Source of the DNA: Palsa-965 sp044448685
GTDB lineage: Bacteria > Bacteroidota > Bacteroidia > Palsa-965
Reading direction: 5' to 3'
Assembly: GCA_044448685.1 (NCBI GenBank)
Contig: JBIOHC010000001.1
Span: 222,259 to 286,258, forward strand
DNA length: 64,000 bases
The notes beneath the pieces were generated by a model. The model was given only the letters and a program-made list of their open reading frames with translations. It was not told the DNA's origin and ran no database searches. Within the stretch, counting starts at the first letter, position 1. Every line of letters starts with the position of its first letter. Both the position numbers and the translations under genes were made by a program. This document shows, piece after piece, positions 50,905-60,900 of this stretch.

Positions 50905-53064
50905 TTACAGGCGGATACCCAGGATTGTCACATCATCCACCTGCTCCAGGTTGCCTTTCCATTCATGAAAGACATCTGCAAGGATTGAATGCTGTTTTTC
51001 CATGATCTGATTACTATTTGTTACGAGTATTTCCTGAAGGGGTTTGTATTTGAATTTCTTCCCTTTGGGGCCCCCGAACTGATCCGGATATCCGTCGGTC
51101 ATCAAATAGAAGATAATGCCTTTATTAAGTGCTATGGTATGTGTGGTAAATGATTTTGGATTATCTGTTTTTCCGATAGCTTGCTTATTGGCGGTGATTT
51201 CACGAAGCTCACCGTTTTCAATATACCAGAGCTGGTTATTGGCTCCGCTCCAGCAGGCAAATTCCTGGTGTTGATTCAGAGCGAGGAGGGAAATATCCAT
51301 TCCGTCTTTGACTTCATTATTGCTTTTTGCAAAGGTTTCCAGAACCAGCTCCCGGGTTTTGTCGAGAATCTGACCGGTATCTCTCAGTGCAAATTCTTTG
51401 ACCGACCGGTTCAGGGCATTGGAACAAACAATGCTTACCATAGCCCCCGGCACACCATGGCCGGTGCAATCTGCTGCTGCAATAAAGACGGTATCACCGA
51501 GTTGTTCCATCCAGTAGAAATCTCCTGCCACAATATCCTTGGGTTTATAAAGCAGAAAGCTTTCCGGGAATAGTGCCTTAATGTCTGTCAGGGGAGGAAA
51601 TATGGCTTGCTGAAGCCTCTTCGCATAGGTGATACTGTCAATTATTTCTTTCCGGTGTTCTTCAACCAACTCCTTTTGTTTTTCAATGATTGCTTTTTGC
51701 TGCTGGGTGAGCCGAAACCTGCGAAACAGGTAGAAGGAAAAAACACTGACAATCAGCAATCCTCCGATGATGCTGTAAATGATCAGACTCTTTTGTTTGT
51801 TCTGGGCGGCATGATCCATATCTTTTTTTTCCTGCTCAGCTTTAGCGGAAATTTCCTGATTTTTAAGTTCCTGGTTCAGTTTGAGTCTCTTGACATTTTC
51901 CTCAAAAACCAATTGTTGCTTTTCCTGTTCACTTTTGGATTTGCTTTGTGCCTGTTCTAACTCAAACTGAAGTTTGTTCCTTCTGGCTGTTTCTTCATAG
52001 ATAAGTGCCTGACGGACTTTTGCCTCATTGAGCAGTATTTCCTTTTTATCAAAGTCATATTGCAGCTGGGCTTTGATCGCACTTTTTTTTGTATCTGCAT
52101 TACTGGTGCTGTCACGCATACGGATATACAGTTCATACATAGCCAATGCCTCGGCCGGCTTATGCTCTTTCAGGTAAATCTGTTTGAGAAGCCGGGCCGA
52201 GTTACGCTGATTGATAGGGTTTCCGAATTCCTTTCCAAGCTGCAGACCCTGTTTACAATAGTCTTCAGCTTTTGTCAGACTGTCCATTTCATAATAGATT
52301 CTGGCAATGAAATTCATGTTATAGGAATTCCGGGGTTCGATGTTATGTGCTTTCATGAACCAGGAAAGTGCAGCTATGGAATCTCCTGTGGCATTGCTGA
52401 TCTGGCCCAGATTATTATAAGAGTATGCCAGCCCGGGCTGATCATTTTTTTCCTTTTCAAGTTCCAGGGCCATTTTGGAATAATCTGTGCTTTTTGCATA
52501 CTTTCCGGTGTTCAGATAAATCAAAGCGATATTGTTCTCGCATTTCGACATTCCGATTTTGTCATTGAGCTTTCTTCTTATATCCAGTGATTTATTAAAG
52601 TATTCCAGGGCTTTCTCATATTCTCCCTGAAAGTTATAAACCCCGGCAATATTATTCAGAGAAGCGGCAATCCCTTTTTCATCCTGAATGGATTCCCGGA
52701 TTTTAAGTGCCCTGTAATGATAGTCAAGCGCTTTTTTTACATCTCCTTCAATGTTTGCAAGGAGTGCAATATTACCAAAGGCACCAGCACGATACCTGGA
52801 ATAAAAACGCTGCATAGGTTTATCACCTTTAAATTTCAGGAGGTTTTTATCGGCTAACGCAAGCATCTCGTCGTTGTAAGGAATCCAGACCGATTTGTCT
52901 TTTATTGCCTTCGTAAGGTCAAAAAGGATTTTGACCCGGGTCGTGTCGTTCCCGGAACGGGTCAATACTGTTTTCAGGGAGTCAATCGTATTGCTTTGGG
53001 AAAAAAGAGTATGTGAATTTAAAGCCACGATTAACAGGAGCGAAGCATACCAAATTTTGTTCAT
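50905..53064 (-). CDS. TPR protein with SpoIIE/PP2C phosphatase domain
   Basis: 719 residues. A signal sequence (about 1-22) is followed by tetratricopeptide repeats (about 75-320; ALDYHYRALKIRESIQDEKG, AASLNNIAGVYNFQGEYEKALEYF), a coiled coil (about 330-425), one membrane helix (SLIIYSIIGGLLIVSVFSFYLF, about 428-449), a second coiled coil, and a cytoplasmic SpoIIE PP2C domain with GDFYWMEQLGDTVFIAAADCTGHGVPGAMVS (about 505-535, in parts) and QVDDVTILGIRL. It should sense a periplasmic signal and dephosphorylate an anti-sigma-antagonist-type or REC partner. The two downstream REC genes are candidates. Confidence 0.9.
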   Translation of the reverse strand: MNKIWYASLLLIVALNSHTLFSQSNTIDSLKTVLTRSGNDTTRVKILFDLTKAIKDKSVWIPYNDEMLALADKNLLKFKGDKPMQRFYSRYRAGAFGNIALLANIEGDVKKALDYHYRALKIRESIQDEKGIAASLNNIAGVYNFQGEYEKALEYFNKSLDIRRKLNDKIGMSKCENNIALIYLNTGKYAKSTDYSKMALELEKEKNDQPGLAYSYNNLGQISNATGDSIAALSWFMKAHNIEPRNSYNMNFIARIYYEMDSLTKAEDYCKQGLQLGKEFGNPINQRNSARLLKQIYLKEHKPAEALAMYELYIRMRDSTSNADTKKSAIKAQLQYDFDKKEILLNEAKVRQALIYEETARRNKLQFELEQAQSKSKSEQEKQQLVFEENVKRLKLNQELKNQEISAKAEQEKKDMDHAAQNKQKSLIIYSIIGGLLIVSVFSFYLFRRFRLTQQQKAIIEKQKELVEEHRKEIIDSITYAKRLQQAIFPPLTDIKALFPESFLLYKPKDIVAGDFYWMEQLGDTVFIAAADCTGHGVPGAMVSIVCSNALNRSVKEFALRDTGQILDKTRELVLETFAKSNNEVKDGMDISLLALNQHQEFACWSGANNQLWYIENGELREITANKQAIGKTDNPKSFTTHTIALNKGIIFYLMTDGYPDQFGGPKGKKFKYKPLQEILVTNSNQIMEKQHSILADVFHEWKGNLEQVDDVTILGIRL

Positions 53065-53100
53065 AGGCTTTTTCCTCCCTTTATCCTGATGGAAAGGGAA

Positions 53101-53874
53101 TCAATACGCTTTTCTAAGCATTTCTGCATATTCGTTGGGGAGGGGGCTTTCTTCCACCGCTTTGGCAGCTTTCTCTATAGCATACTCCACCCGTATAAAT
53201 TTCACCTGTATGCTTTCCTTTTTGTAAATACTGCTTTCTTCATCGAGGTGAAGCATCGCATAACAGGCTCTGGAATCTCCATCCTTGGGTTTACCTACAG
53301 AACCGAGGTTGATGGCATGACGGTAGGCTGTTGTTCCTTCCTTATCCCAGGAAAAGATGCGGTGGTAAGGTTTATGCGTATGGCCAATGCACAGGATATC
53401 TGCCCCGCAACCTTCCATAATGCGCATCATGCTTTTTTCGTCCCTGTCTTCAAAAAGGTATTCGTTTATTTTACGCGGACTGCCATGAGCCAGCATGAGA
53501 AATAATTTTTCCTCGTTTAACTGGTATTCAACGCGGATATGTGCAGGCAGGGTTCGCAGATAATGTCTTTCTTCCGGAGTAACGAGTTTATTGGTTAGGG
53601 CGATAGACTGAGCTCCCAATTCCTTATCGTGTTCTGTCTTATATGCACATCCGCAATCGTCAGAATTTCTTCCCACACCAAAATCATAATTGCCGGCAAT
53701 AGTTGGGATTCCCCGTTTCCGTATTTCACGGATAACTTCATTGGGCCAGATATTGTAGCCTACCAGATCGCCCAGACAATACACGGCATCGGGTTTCCGC
53801 TTGTCTATATCCTGTAGTACCGCTTCAAGAGCTGGCAGGTTGGCATGTATATCGCTGAACAAAGCAATCTTCAT
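53101..53874 (-). CDS. YfcE/MJ0936-type metallophosphoesterase
   Basis: 257 residues. MKIALFSDIHANLPALEAVL (metal-binding D/H), YCLGDLVGYNIWPNEV, IAGNYDFG (in place of GNHD), MLAHGSPRKI and CIGHTHKPYHR are the conserved metallophosphoesterase blocks. Cytosolic. The substrate is not evident; relatives hydrolyse cyclic or phosphodiester substrates. Overlaps the aquaporin stop by 4 nt (ATGA), so the two are translated together. Confidence 0.87.
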   Translation of the reverse strand: MKIALFSDIHANLPALEAVLQDIDKRKPDAVYCLGDLVGYNIWPNEVIREIRKRGIPTIAGNYDFGVGRNSDDCGCAYKTEHDKELGAQSIALTNKLVTPEERHYLRTLPAHIRVEYQLNEEKLFLMLAHGSPRKINEYLFEDRDEKSMMRIMEGCGADILCIGHTHKPYHRIFSWDKEGTTAYRHAINLGSVGKPKDGDSRACYAMLHLDEESSIYKKESIQVKFIRVEYAIEKAAKAVEESPLPNEYAEMLRKAY

Positions 53875-54530
53875 GCTGCGTCGGTTCCGGAGTATAACAT
53901 TTTATGAATGAAGAGTCCCAGCAAGCCCCCCGTAAAAGGACCTGCTATATACACCCAGAGATGCTCTGTATGCATTGAAACTATGGCGGGACTTAAAGAA
54001 CGCATGGGGTTCATGGAGGCTCCGCAAACAGGTCCTGCAAATAAGGCTTCCAGTCCTACAGTACCTCCTATGGCAATGGCAGCAGTAATACCTTTCTCTT
54101 TTGATCCTGTAGATACATTGAATATAACCATCACCAGCAGGAGGGTCAGGATGACTTCCAGAATAAAACTCTGCAGCTCACTTCCGGAAGGCATTGTTGA
54201 GCCGAGCATCTGATTCTTTTCGAAAAGCAATTTCAAGACCCCGCTGGCAGCAAAAGCACCTGCAGCCTGTGAAATGAAATAAGGAATCACTTCCTTAACC
54301 GGGAACCGTTTTGAAACGGCAAAGGCAAGGGTGACAGCCGGGTTCATATGAGCGCCGGATATATCACCCAGGGCAAAAATCATGGTGGCAATCACCAGCC
54401 CAAAGCTCAGGGCAATACCCACATGGGTGATGACCCCGCCTGTTTCCTGGTTGATAATAATAGCTCCTGTACCGCAAAATACAAGTGCAAAAGTTCCTAT
54501 CGTTTCGGAAAGGTATTTTCTATAGTCCAT
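53871..54530 (-). CDS. aquaporin (MIP family channel)
   Basis: 219 residues from ATG 54530 (a TTG at 54551 is the alternative). Six membrane helices and two half-helix pore motifs: SGAHMNPAVTLAFA (first NPA) and GASMNPMRSLSPA (second, NPM instead of NPA). LSETIGTFALVFCGTGAI near the start carries the conserved helix 1 glutamate. Water or small neutral solute channel. ATGA overlap with the phosphoesterase. Confidence 0.9.
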   Translation of the reverse strand: MDYRKYLSETIGTFALVFCGTGAIIINQETGGVITHVGIALSFGLVIATMIFALGDISGAHMNPAVTLAFAVSKRFPVKEVIPYFISQAAGAFAASGVLKLLFEKNQMLGSTMPSGSELQSFILEVILTLLLVMVIFNVSTGSKEKGITAAIAIGGTVGLEALFAGPVCGASMNPMRSLSPAIVSMHTEHLWVYIAGPFTGGLLGLFIHKMLYSGTDAA

Positions 54531-54606
54531 ACAGTTTCGGTTATAGGACAATAATACGACATATTTCCGAAAATGTCAGACATACAAAACCGGCGATTAA
54601 GCGTAT

Positions 54607-54825
54607 TCAGGCTAATTCCTTTACACCCTCCTTTTCGCGGGTGCTGTGCAAAAGGGCAGTGATATCAACCTCCAGCGCAGCTGCAATCAGTTTGAGGGTT
54701 TTCAGACTGGGCTGTGTCTTATTATTGCAATAATTGCCGATAACGACAAAACTTTTTCCAACTTGTTTGGCAAGCCAGACCTGGCTTCGGCCCTGCTCTT
54801 TAAGTACGTTCTTGATAAGGTTCAT
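54607..54825 (-). CDS. small XRE-type helix-turn-helix regulator
   Basis: 72 residues made of one HTH_3 domain: NVLKEQGRSQVWLAKQVGKS (helices 1-3, about 6-25), NYCNNKTQPSLKTLKLIAAALEVDITALL (about 31-59). This is the usual Bacteroidota single-domain XRE protein. Targets unknown; not obviously operonic with aquaporin (77 nt apart). Confidence 0.88.
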   Translation of the reverse strand: MNLIKNVLKEQGRSQVWLAKQVGKSFVVIGNYCNNKTQPSLKTLKLIAAALEVDITALLHSTREKEGVKELA

Positions 54826-55441
54826 AATGCCAATTTTTAATGTGAATTTAGGGATGATTGAATCCGTCAGATGAATGGAATGCTGTTGACAGCATACAGA
54901 TTTCCTTTCAGAAAAAGGAGAATCGGCTGAAAAGGAATAAGGGTTCAGCAGGCCGGAGGGCCACGGACAAGATGAAGAGGCTGGAATACAAATTCTGCAG
55001 GCGGACAGAAGGAGAAGACGAAAAATGGAACAGCGCAGTGTAGAAACAGACTGTCTACGCGGGTAAAAAGAGAGGGACTGTGTTTTATGCTGCGGCGAAA
55101 GTATTTCTTCTTTTTATACTTAAGTCCATCGTTACAGGAATGTACAATTTGGGAATGCAGAATCTGGTCTGAGTCAGCGCGTATCTTTTTGTGAGTGCCT
55201 GAATGAATGGACGAATGCAGGTGCGTGGCTCCAAATGCCGGTGAACCTGTTTCGGCTGATCCAAACCAAAACAGAATAAAAAGCAGTAGTGTGAACGGTT
55301 TATGAAATATTACCTGCATAATTCAAATGTAGGAATACTTTATGACTGACAATAGTATTTCCTGCTTAAAACAGAGAGAAATACAATAAATGAGACAAGA
55401 GGCGGAAATCCATCTACCAAATCAATTCATACGGTATGTGG
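54826..55441. other. low-information stretch with one weak ORF
   Basis: Only the 124-aa ORF listed separately is open; no promoter, terminator or RNA gene recognised. The sequence is AT-rich between 55320 and 55441. Confidence 0.4.
54945..55319 (-). CDS. possible small exported protein
   Basis: 124-codon ORF. The first residues FHKPFTLLLFILFWFGSAETGSP look like a signal peptide, and THLHSSIHSGTHKK gives a His-rich mature start. The C-terminal third is hydrophobic and cysteine-containing (FLHCAVPFFVFSFCPP) and looks less like a natural protein. No family recognised. The ORF could end prematurely through frameshift or be chance. Low confidence. Confidence 0.35.
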   Translation of the reverse strand: MQVIFHKPFTLLLFILFWFGSAETGSPAFGATHLHSSIHSGTHKKIRADSDQILHSQIVHSCNDGLKYKKKKYFRRSIKHSPSLFTRVDSLFLHCAVPFFVFSFCPPAEFVFQPLHLVRGPPAC

Positions 55442-57391
55442 TCAGAGTGTGCCGGGAGGTGCAGAGGGTTCTTCTGTTTTAGTATTCCGTACCGGATTCC
55501 AGGCGCTCGGGTTGATGTGCAGCACTTTGAACTCTGTTCTCCTGTTTTTCTGATGTTCTGCTTCAGTACATTCAACGCCTTTTTTGCATTTGTTGACAAG
55601 CTGTGTAAATCCGTATCCTTTCCATTTCAGACGGTCGGCACTGATCCCCCGTGAAATAAGATAATTCACAGCTGCTTCTGCGCGTTTGTCAGACAAGACC
55701 ATGTTATACGCATAACTGGCCCTGCTGTCGGTATGCGACCCCATTTCAATAGAAATAGAAGGATTGTCAACAAGCACTTTCACCAGTTTGTCAAGTTCTG
55801 TAGCTGCATCAGGTCTGATTTCCCATTTGTCCAGATCGTAGTAAATATTTTCAAGTACAATAGGCCGGTCAATGACAAGAGCTGTCAGTTCAAATTCTGC
55901 ATAGAGGGTTTCGGAATATTTCTTGCCTTTTGTGCTTAGCTCGGAAGTCTGGGCAAAGAATCCATCTTTGGCAGCCAGCAAGGTGAATTCTGTTTCCGCT
56001 GTAAGCAGAGCCTTCACATTTCCATTCATATCAGTGGTATAGCTCTCCTTTTTACGGGTGCCCCAATTCATCAGTTCAATGGTTGCATCTTTAATAGGGT
56101 GTGCATTGGCTTTTTCCCTCACCATAACAATAACATGGAAGGTAGGCGCATTTTTCTTTACTTCATACAAGGCATCCGTACCGGAGCGGTTGGAAGAAAC
56201 GAGGGCTTTTGTTTTATCTTTCTTGTCAGGTATAAAGGCGAAATCATCAGCAGCAGAATTCAGCGGCGCATTCAGGTTTTCAGGTTTAAGCCAGCGGCTG
56301 CCGTCCCAGGATGTGACAAACACATCCAGCCCTCCCATGGTATTCCGTCCATCGGATGAAAAATAAAGACTTCCGTCTTCATCATAATACGGGAACATTT
56401 CATTACCAACGGAGTTGACTCTGGGGCCCAGGTTTTCAGGTTTGGAACAGGTAAGACCTTCAATACTCACTTTATAGATATCCGTTCCTCCGTATCCACC
56501 CGGCATATCGGAAATAAAGAAGAGTGTCTTGCCATCGGCAGATAGACTGGGGTGTCCGGCAGAATACTCATTGCTGTTGAAAGGAAGTTCGGTAACATGA
56601 ATCCATTTTCCGTTAACGAGTTCGGCCCTGTAAATCTTCAGGTTATTCTCACCCATGGTACTGGACACCATTTTGTTTTTTACACAGTTGCTCCGGGTGA
56701 AATACGCCAACTGACCATCGGCACTAAAAGATGCCGGACCTTCATGAAACTGACCGTTCATATCGCCCATCAATAACTGGGGCTGAAGCCAGTGACCGGT
56801 AGTATCTTTTTTGGAGAAGTAAAGCTTCATATAAGAGCGCCCTGTCCAGGGGCTTTTATTCCTGTCGAGGGTCACTTCTTTATCGCCTGTAAAGATGATA
56901 CCATCTCCGTAAGCCACTCCTCCGAAAGCACTGGTGACACCCGGCATTGTTACTTTTTTGAGGGACCATAAAGTAGTATCTGCAAAATAGGTAGTGATGG
57001 AGTTGCAGGATTTCAGAAGGAGGCGGGCGACGATATCGCCCGGGCGGGATTTGAGATAGATCCTGAAATACTCATCGGCCTGAACATATTTTCCTTTTTC
57101 CATCAGAATTTTGGCATAATAAAAATAAGTGGATACAGGGATCCTGGGGTCTGTAATAATTTTTTCATACTGGGCTTCGGCCAGATCAACATCATTCATC
57201 AGCCGGTAACAGTCGGCCAGCCTTATCCTGGCATCAATATTATCCTTTTTCTCCAGGCCTTTCTTATAGTGCATTGCCGCTTTGCTGAAGCTGAGCTGGT
57301 TGAATTCCTTACCGGCTTTATTGAAATAGTATCCGCTACAGCTAAACAGGAATAATATGGGCAAGAGTAGCAGTATGGTTTTGGTTCTCAT
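55442..57391 (-). CDS. PorE-like lipoprotein (TPR, PD40 propeller, CRD, OmpA)
   Basis: 649 residues. Lipobox LFLFSCSG (cysteine about 18). TPR-like repeats about 25-125; PD40/WD40-like beta-propeller blades about 145-400 (NGQFHEGPASFSADGQLAYF; SAGHPSLSADGKTLFFISD; FPYYDEDGSLYFSSDG); a carboxypeptidase-regulatory-like domain about 420-500; and an OmpA peptidoglycan-binding domain about 515-635 (SIEMGSHTDSRASYAYNMVLS, LKWKGYGFTQL). This is the domain order of PorE (PG1058-type) of the T9SS, which links the machine to peptidoglycan. The adjacent SprB-like adhesin supports it; whether it is the T9SS component or a paralogue is open. Confidence 0.85.
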   Translation of the reverse strand: MRTKTILLLLPILFLFSCSGYYFNKAGKEFNQLSFSKAAMHYKKGLEKKDNIDARIRLADCYRLMNDVDLAEAQYEKIITDPRIPVSTYFYYAKILMEKGKYVQADEYFRIYLKSRPGDIVARLLLKSCNSITTYFADTTLWSLKKVTMPGVTSAFGGVAYGDGIIFTGDKEVTLDRNKSPWTGRSYMKLYFSKKDTTGHWLQPQLLMGDMNGQFHEGPASFSADGQLAYFTRSNCVKNKMVSSTMGENNLKIYRAELVNGKWIHVTELPFNSNEYSAGHPSLSADGKTLFFISDMPGGYGGTDIYKVSIEGLTCSKPENLGPRVNSVGNEMFPYYDEDGSLYFSSDGRNTMGGLDVFVTSWDGSRWLKPENLNAPLNSAADDFAFIPDKKDKTKALVSSNRSGTDALYEVKKNAPTFHVIVMVREKANAHPIKDATIELMNWGTRKKESYTTDMNGNVKALLTAETEFTLLAAKDGFFAQTSELSTKGKKYSETLYAEFELTALVIDRPIVLENIYYDLDKWEIRPDAATELDKLVKVLVDNPSISIEMGSHTDSRASYAYNMVLSDKRAEAAVNYLISRGISADRLKWKGYGFTQLVNKCKKGVECTEAEHQKNRRTEFKVLHINPSAWNPVRNTKTEEPSAPPGTL

Positions 57392-57565
57392 GGCTCTGAA
57401 ATTTTGTCGAAAATAATCTGACGCGGATTGATTTGATTCTGATCAAAGGTCCAATCTGTCTGCGATCTCATCAATGATCAGATTCAAGAGGGTGAATGAG
57501 GTTGATCATCGGAAATGCGTCGCTTCCTGTGCAATTTAGCACTGTTGAATCCAAACTTATCCAGC

Positions 57566-57946
57566 ATGAAATCCTTCCTGAAGATAGCAACACTGGTTCT
57601 GTTCCTGAATACAGGGCCTGGTTTCTTATATGCCCAGCAAGCTGTCAGCCCTGTGGCGGAAAAAATGCGTGCATTTAAAATCACAGCCTATACGGTGGAA
57701 GATAACAAACAAGTGATCCGGGTCCTGACGCAGGCAGGTTATCAGATCACTTACAGTTGTATTCCGGCGGGTATTATTGTCGTCGAGTCGAAACAGGCCA
57801 TCACGGAAGCCGGTCAGACAAATATTGTAAACGGGCTGAAATCAGCAAAAGCAGATATCCAATATCAGATACTTGAGGGCTTTACTCTGGAACAGGCAGA
57901 ACAGAAATGTTCCTCCATCCGGAATAGCCCTGGTCAGTATAAATAA
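57566..57946 (+). CDS. small exported hypothetical protein
   Basis: 126 residues from ATG 57566. A signal peptide (about 1-23, GFLYAQQA) is followed by a compact alpha/beta mature part (QVIRVLTQAGYQITYSCIPAG; ITEAGQTNIVNGLKSAKADIQ). No family recognised. It lies 18 nt upstream of the giant adhesin on the same strand and is probably co-transcribed, so it may assist secretion or assembly. An upstream in-frame GTG-type extension to 57515 was rejected because the signal peptide would then be internal. Confidence 0.65.
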   Translation: MKSFLKIATLVLFLNTGPGFLYAQQAVSPVAEKMRAFKITAYTVEDNKQVIRVLTQAGYQITYSCIPAGIIVVESKQAITEAGQTNIVNGLKSAKADIQYQILEGFTLEQAEQKCSSIRNSPGQYK

Positions 57947-57963
57947 ATCTGAATATACAAAGT

Positions 57964-60900
57964 ATGAGAACGCGCATATATTTCCGGATCCTCCTTGCAG
58001 GGCTTTTCTTTCAAAGCACTGCCTTATTCGGGCAGTTGGTCGTATCCAATTCCCTTACACCCCAGCAAATGGCCCAACTGATATCCGGGCCTGGAGTGAA
58101 AATATCTAATCCTGTCATAGATTGTAATCTGACAGGTTATGGAACCTATGATGGTATTAATACCAATCTCAATCTGACGCAAGGGGTTATCCTCACAACG
58201 GGAACCATTTATGATGCTTTGGGCCCGAATGATGTAGGAAACAAAACGGCTTATTTTGGAAATAAGAATACACCCAATGGATATCCTTTACTTGATCTCT
58301 ATACAAGTAAAACGACCTGGGAGTATTGTGCATTTGAATTTGATATCGTACCGCAAGGTGATACGCTGTCGTTCGATTTTGTTTTTGCTTCCGAAGAGTA
58401 TGAAGAGTGGGTGGGTTCCCAATACAATGATGTTTTCGGTTTCTTTATCAGTGGCCCTGGAATAACCGGTGACCCAGGCGCCGGCATATACCATAATATT
58501 GCGCTTCTGCCGAATACAAATACGCCGGTGACAATTAATAATGTCAATCAGAATATCAATACGAACTATTACCAGAATAACGATAATGGAAAAACCTGTC
58601 AGTATGACGGATTCACAAGAGGGCTTAAAGCTATCTCCAGAGTTACACCCTGTAATACGTATCACCTGAAACTGGTTGTGGCCGATGTAAGTGATAAGCT
58701 TTGGGACTCAGGAGTGTTTATTGAGAAGATAAAGTCCAACAATGTGACCCTGTTGAGTCAGACTGCCGGCGGAATTCCCAATATGGTGGAGGGCTGCAAT
58801 AACGGAACGGTTATCTTCTCCCGCCCTGTAATAAACAATACACCCCTTACTGTTCACTACTGGCTGGGAGGAACAGCCACCAATGGTACAGATTATCCGC
58901 TTATCGGAAGCTCTCCTGCACCATCTGATCCGAAAACCATTATCATTCCTGCTAACCAGGCATCCGCTTCTCTCCAGATCAATCCCTATGCCGACGGACT
59001 TGTGGAAGGACTGGAATATGTTACTGTATATCTGGGCAATCCTTTGTGTTCCAATTCCATCATGGACAGTCTTCGTTTTTATATTCAGGACTCCCTGTAT
59101 ACCACAGTTTCTCCTGTTTGTGATTCTTTATGCCCCGGCCAAAGCAGTCAGATTACCACTACAGGTGGAGGAAGTACATTCAGCTGGATGCCTGGTGCAG
59201 GGCTTAATAATGCTGCCATAGCGAATCCTCTCGCTATCCCGTCTGCTACTACTACCTATACCCTCACCACCACAGCCAGTACTTGTGTTATGAAGAAAAC
59301 TTCAAAAGTGATTGTAGGTAATATTCAGCTTGTTTTCAACCCGGTTCAGGTAACCTGCAACGGGGCCAATAACGGAACTGTAAATCTGAATCTAACCGGA
59401 GGATTTCCGCCTTACCTATACAGTTGGTCAGGTCCTTCTTCTTTCAGTTCGACATCACAAAATATTTCCGGACTGGTACCGGGCAACTATACCGTAACGG
59501 TTACTGACAAAAAAGGGTGCTCCGCATCCGGCACAGTAAGTATTACGCAGCCCACATCCTTAGCGGCAACTATCATAACATCCCTTGTAAACGGAGGGTA
59601 TAATATTGCATGTGCAGGTGGCGCCAACGGTGCGGCTACTGTATCCGCCTCAGGCGGAATAATCCCTTATACCTATTCCTGGTCTACTGCGCCTGTACAA
59701 ACCACATCCGTGGCATCCGGGCTCTCTGCCGCAACTTATACTGTTTCGGTGAAGGATGCTAACGGTTGTTTCCTGAGTAAGACTGTGACCCTGACCCAAC
59801 CTGCACCGCTCGCAGGCCCGGAAACATCTCAGACCAATGTACTCTGTTTCGGAAATACAACCGGTGCTGCTGCAGTTACTCCTTCCGGAGGCAACAGTCC
59901 TTATGTATATGCATGGACTACCATTCCACCCCAGAGCAATGCTTCTGCTGTCAATCTGGGTGCCGGAACCTATACGGTAACGGTGAAGGATGCCAACAAC
60001 TGCAGTGTTTCAACGGTTGTAAATATTTTGCAGCCGGCATCTGCTCTGTCTGCAGCAATAAGTGCCAAGAATAATGTACTCTGTTATGGCAATTCAACGG
60101 GGTCGGAAACCGTTCTTGCATCAGGAGGGTCGGGTACATATACCTATTCCTGGAATACAACTCCGGCTCAGACCGGAGCCACGGCATTTAATCTTCCTGC
60201 CGGCAGTTATGTGGTAACGGTTAAGGATGCAAATAATTGCTCTGTTACTGTTCCGGTATCAATTACACAGCCGGCAAGCAATGTGAGTGTAAATATCAGC
60301 GCTCAAACCAATGTATCCTGTTTCGGGGGCAACAACGGCAGCGCTACTGTCAGTGCCTCTGGCGGTGTGCCGGGATACACCTACAGCTGGAATACCATTC
60401 CGGCGCAAACAACAGCCAATGCTGCCAACCTGATAGCGGGCACTTATCTGGTTATGGTAAAGGATGCGAATAGCTGCAGTTATTCCATACAAGCGAATAT
60501 TACGCAACCGGCCAGCTCATTGCAAGTCAACCTCGTTTCCCAGACAAATGTTTTGTGTACAGGAAGCAGCACAGCGAGTGCCACTGCTACAGGGGCAGGG
60601 GGTACACCTCCTTATACTTACAGCTGGAATACAACCCCCTTGCAAACAACATCTACAGCAACCGCTCTTGCTGCAGGTGTTTATACGGTAACAGTGAAAG
60701 ACAATAACGGATGTTTAGCCACACACCTTGTTGTTATCAGCGAACCCTTAACAGCCCTGTCTGCAGGAATTACGGGACACAGCAATGTGCTTTGTTTCGG
60801 AGCTCCGACAGGTAACGCTACGGTTACGGCCAATGGAGGAACAGGTGCTTACACCTATAACTGGAACACCAGCCCGGTACAGCCAACGGCAACAGCCATC

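Noticed and set aside
54858..55043. Plus-strand 61-codon ORF
   Set aside because: Highly charged chance frame with no start context; overlaps the marginal minus ORF.
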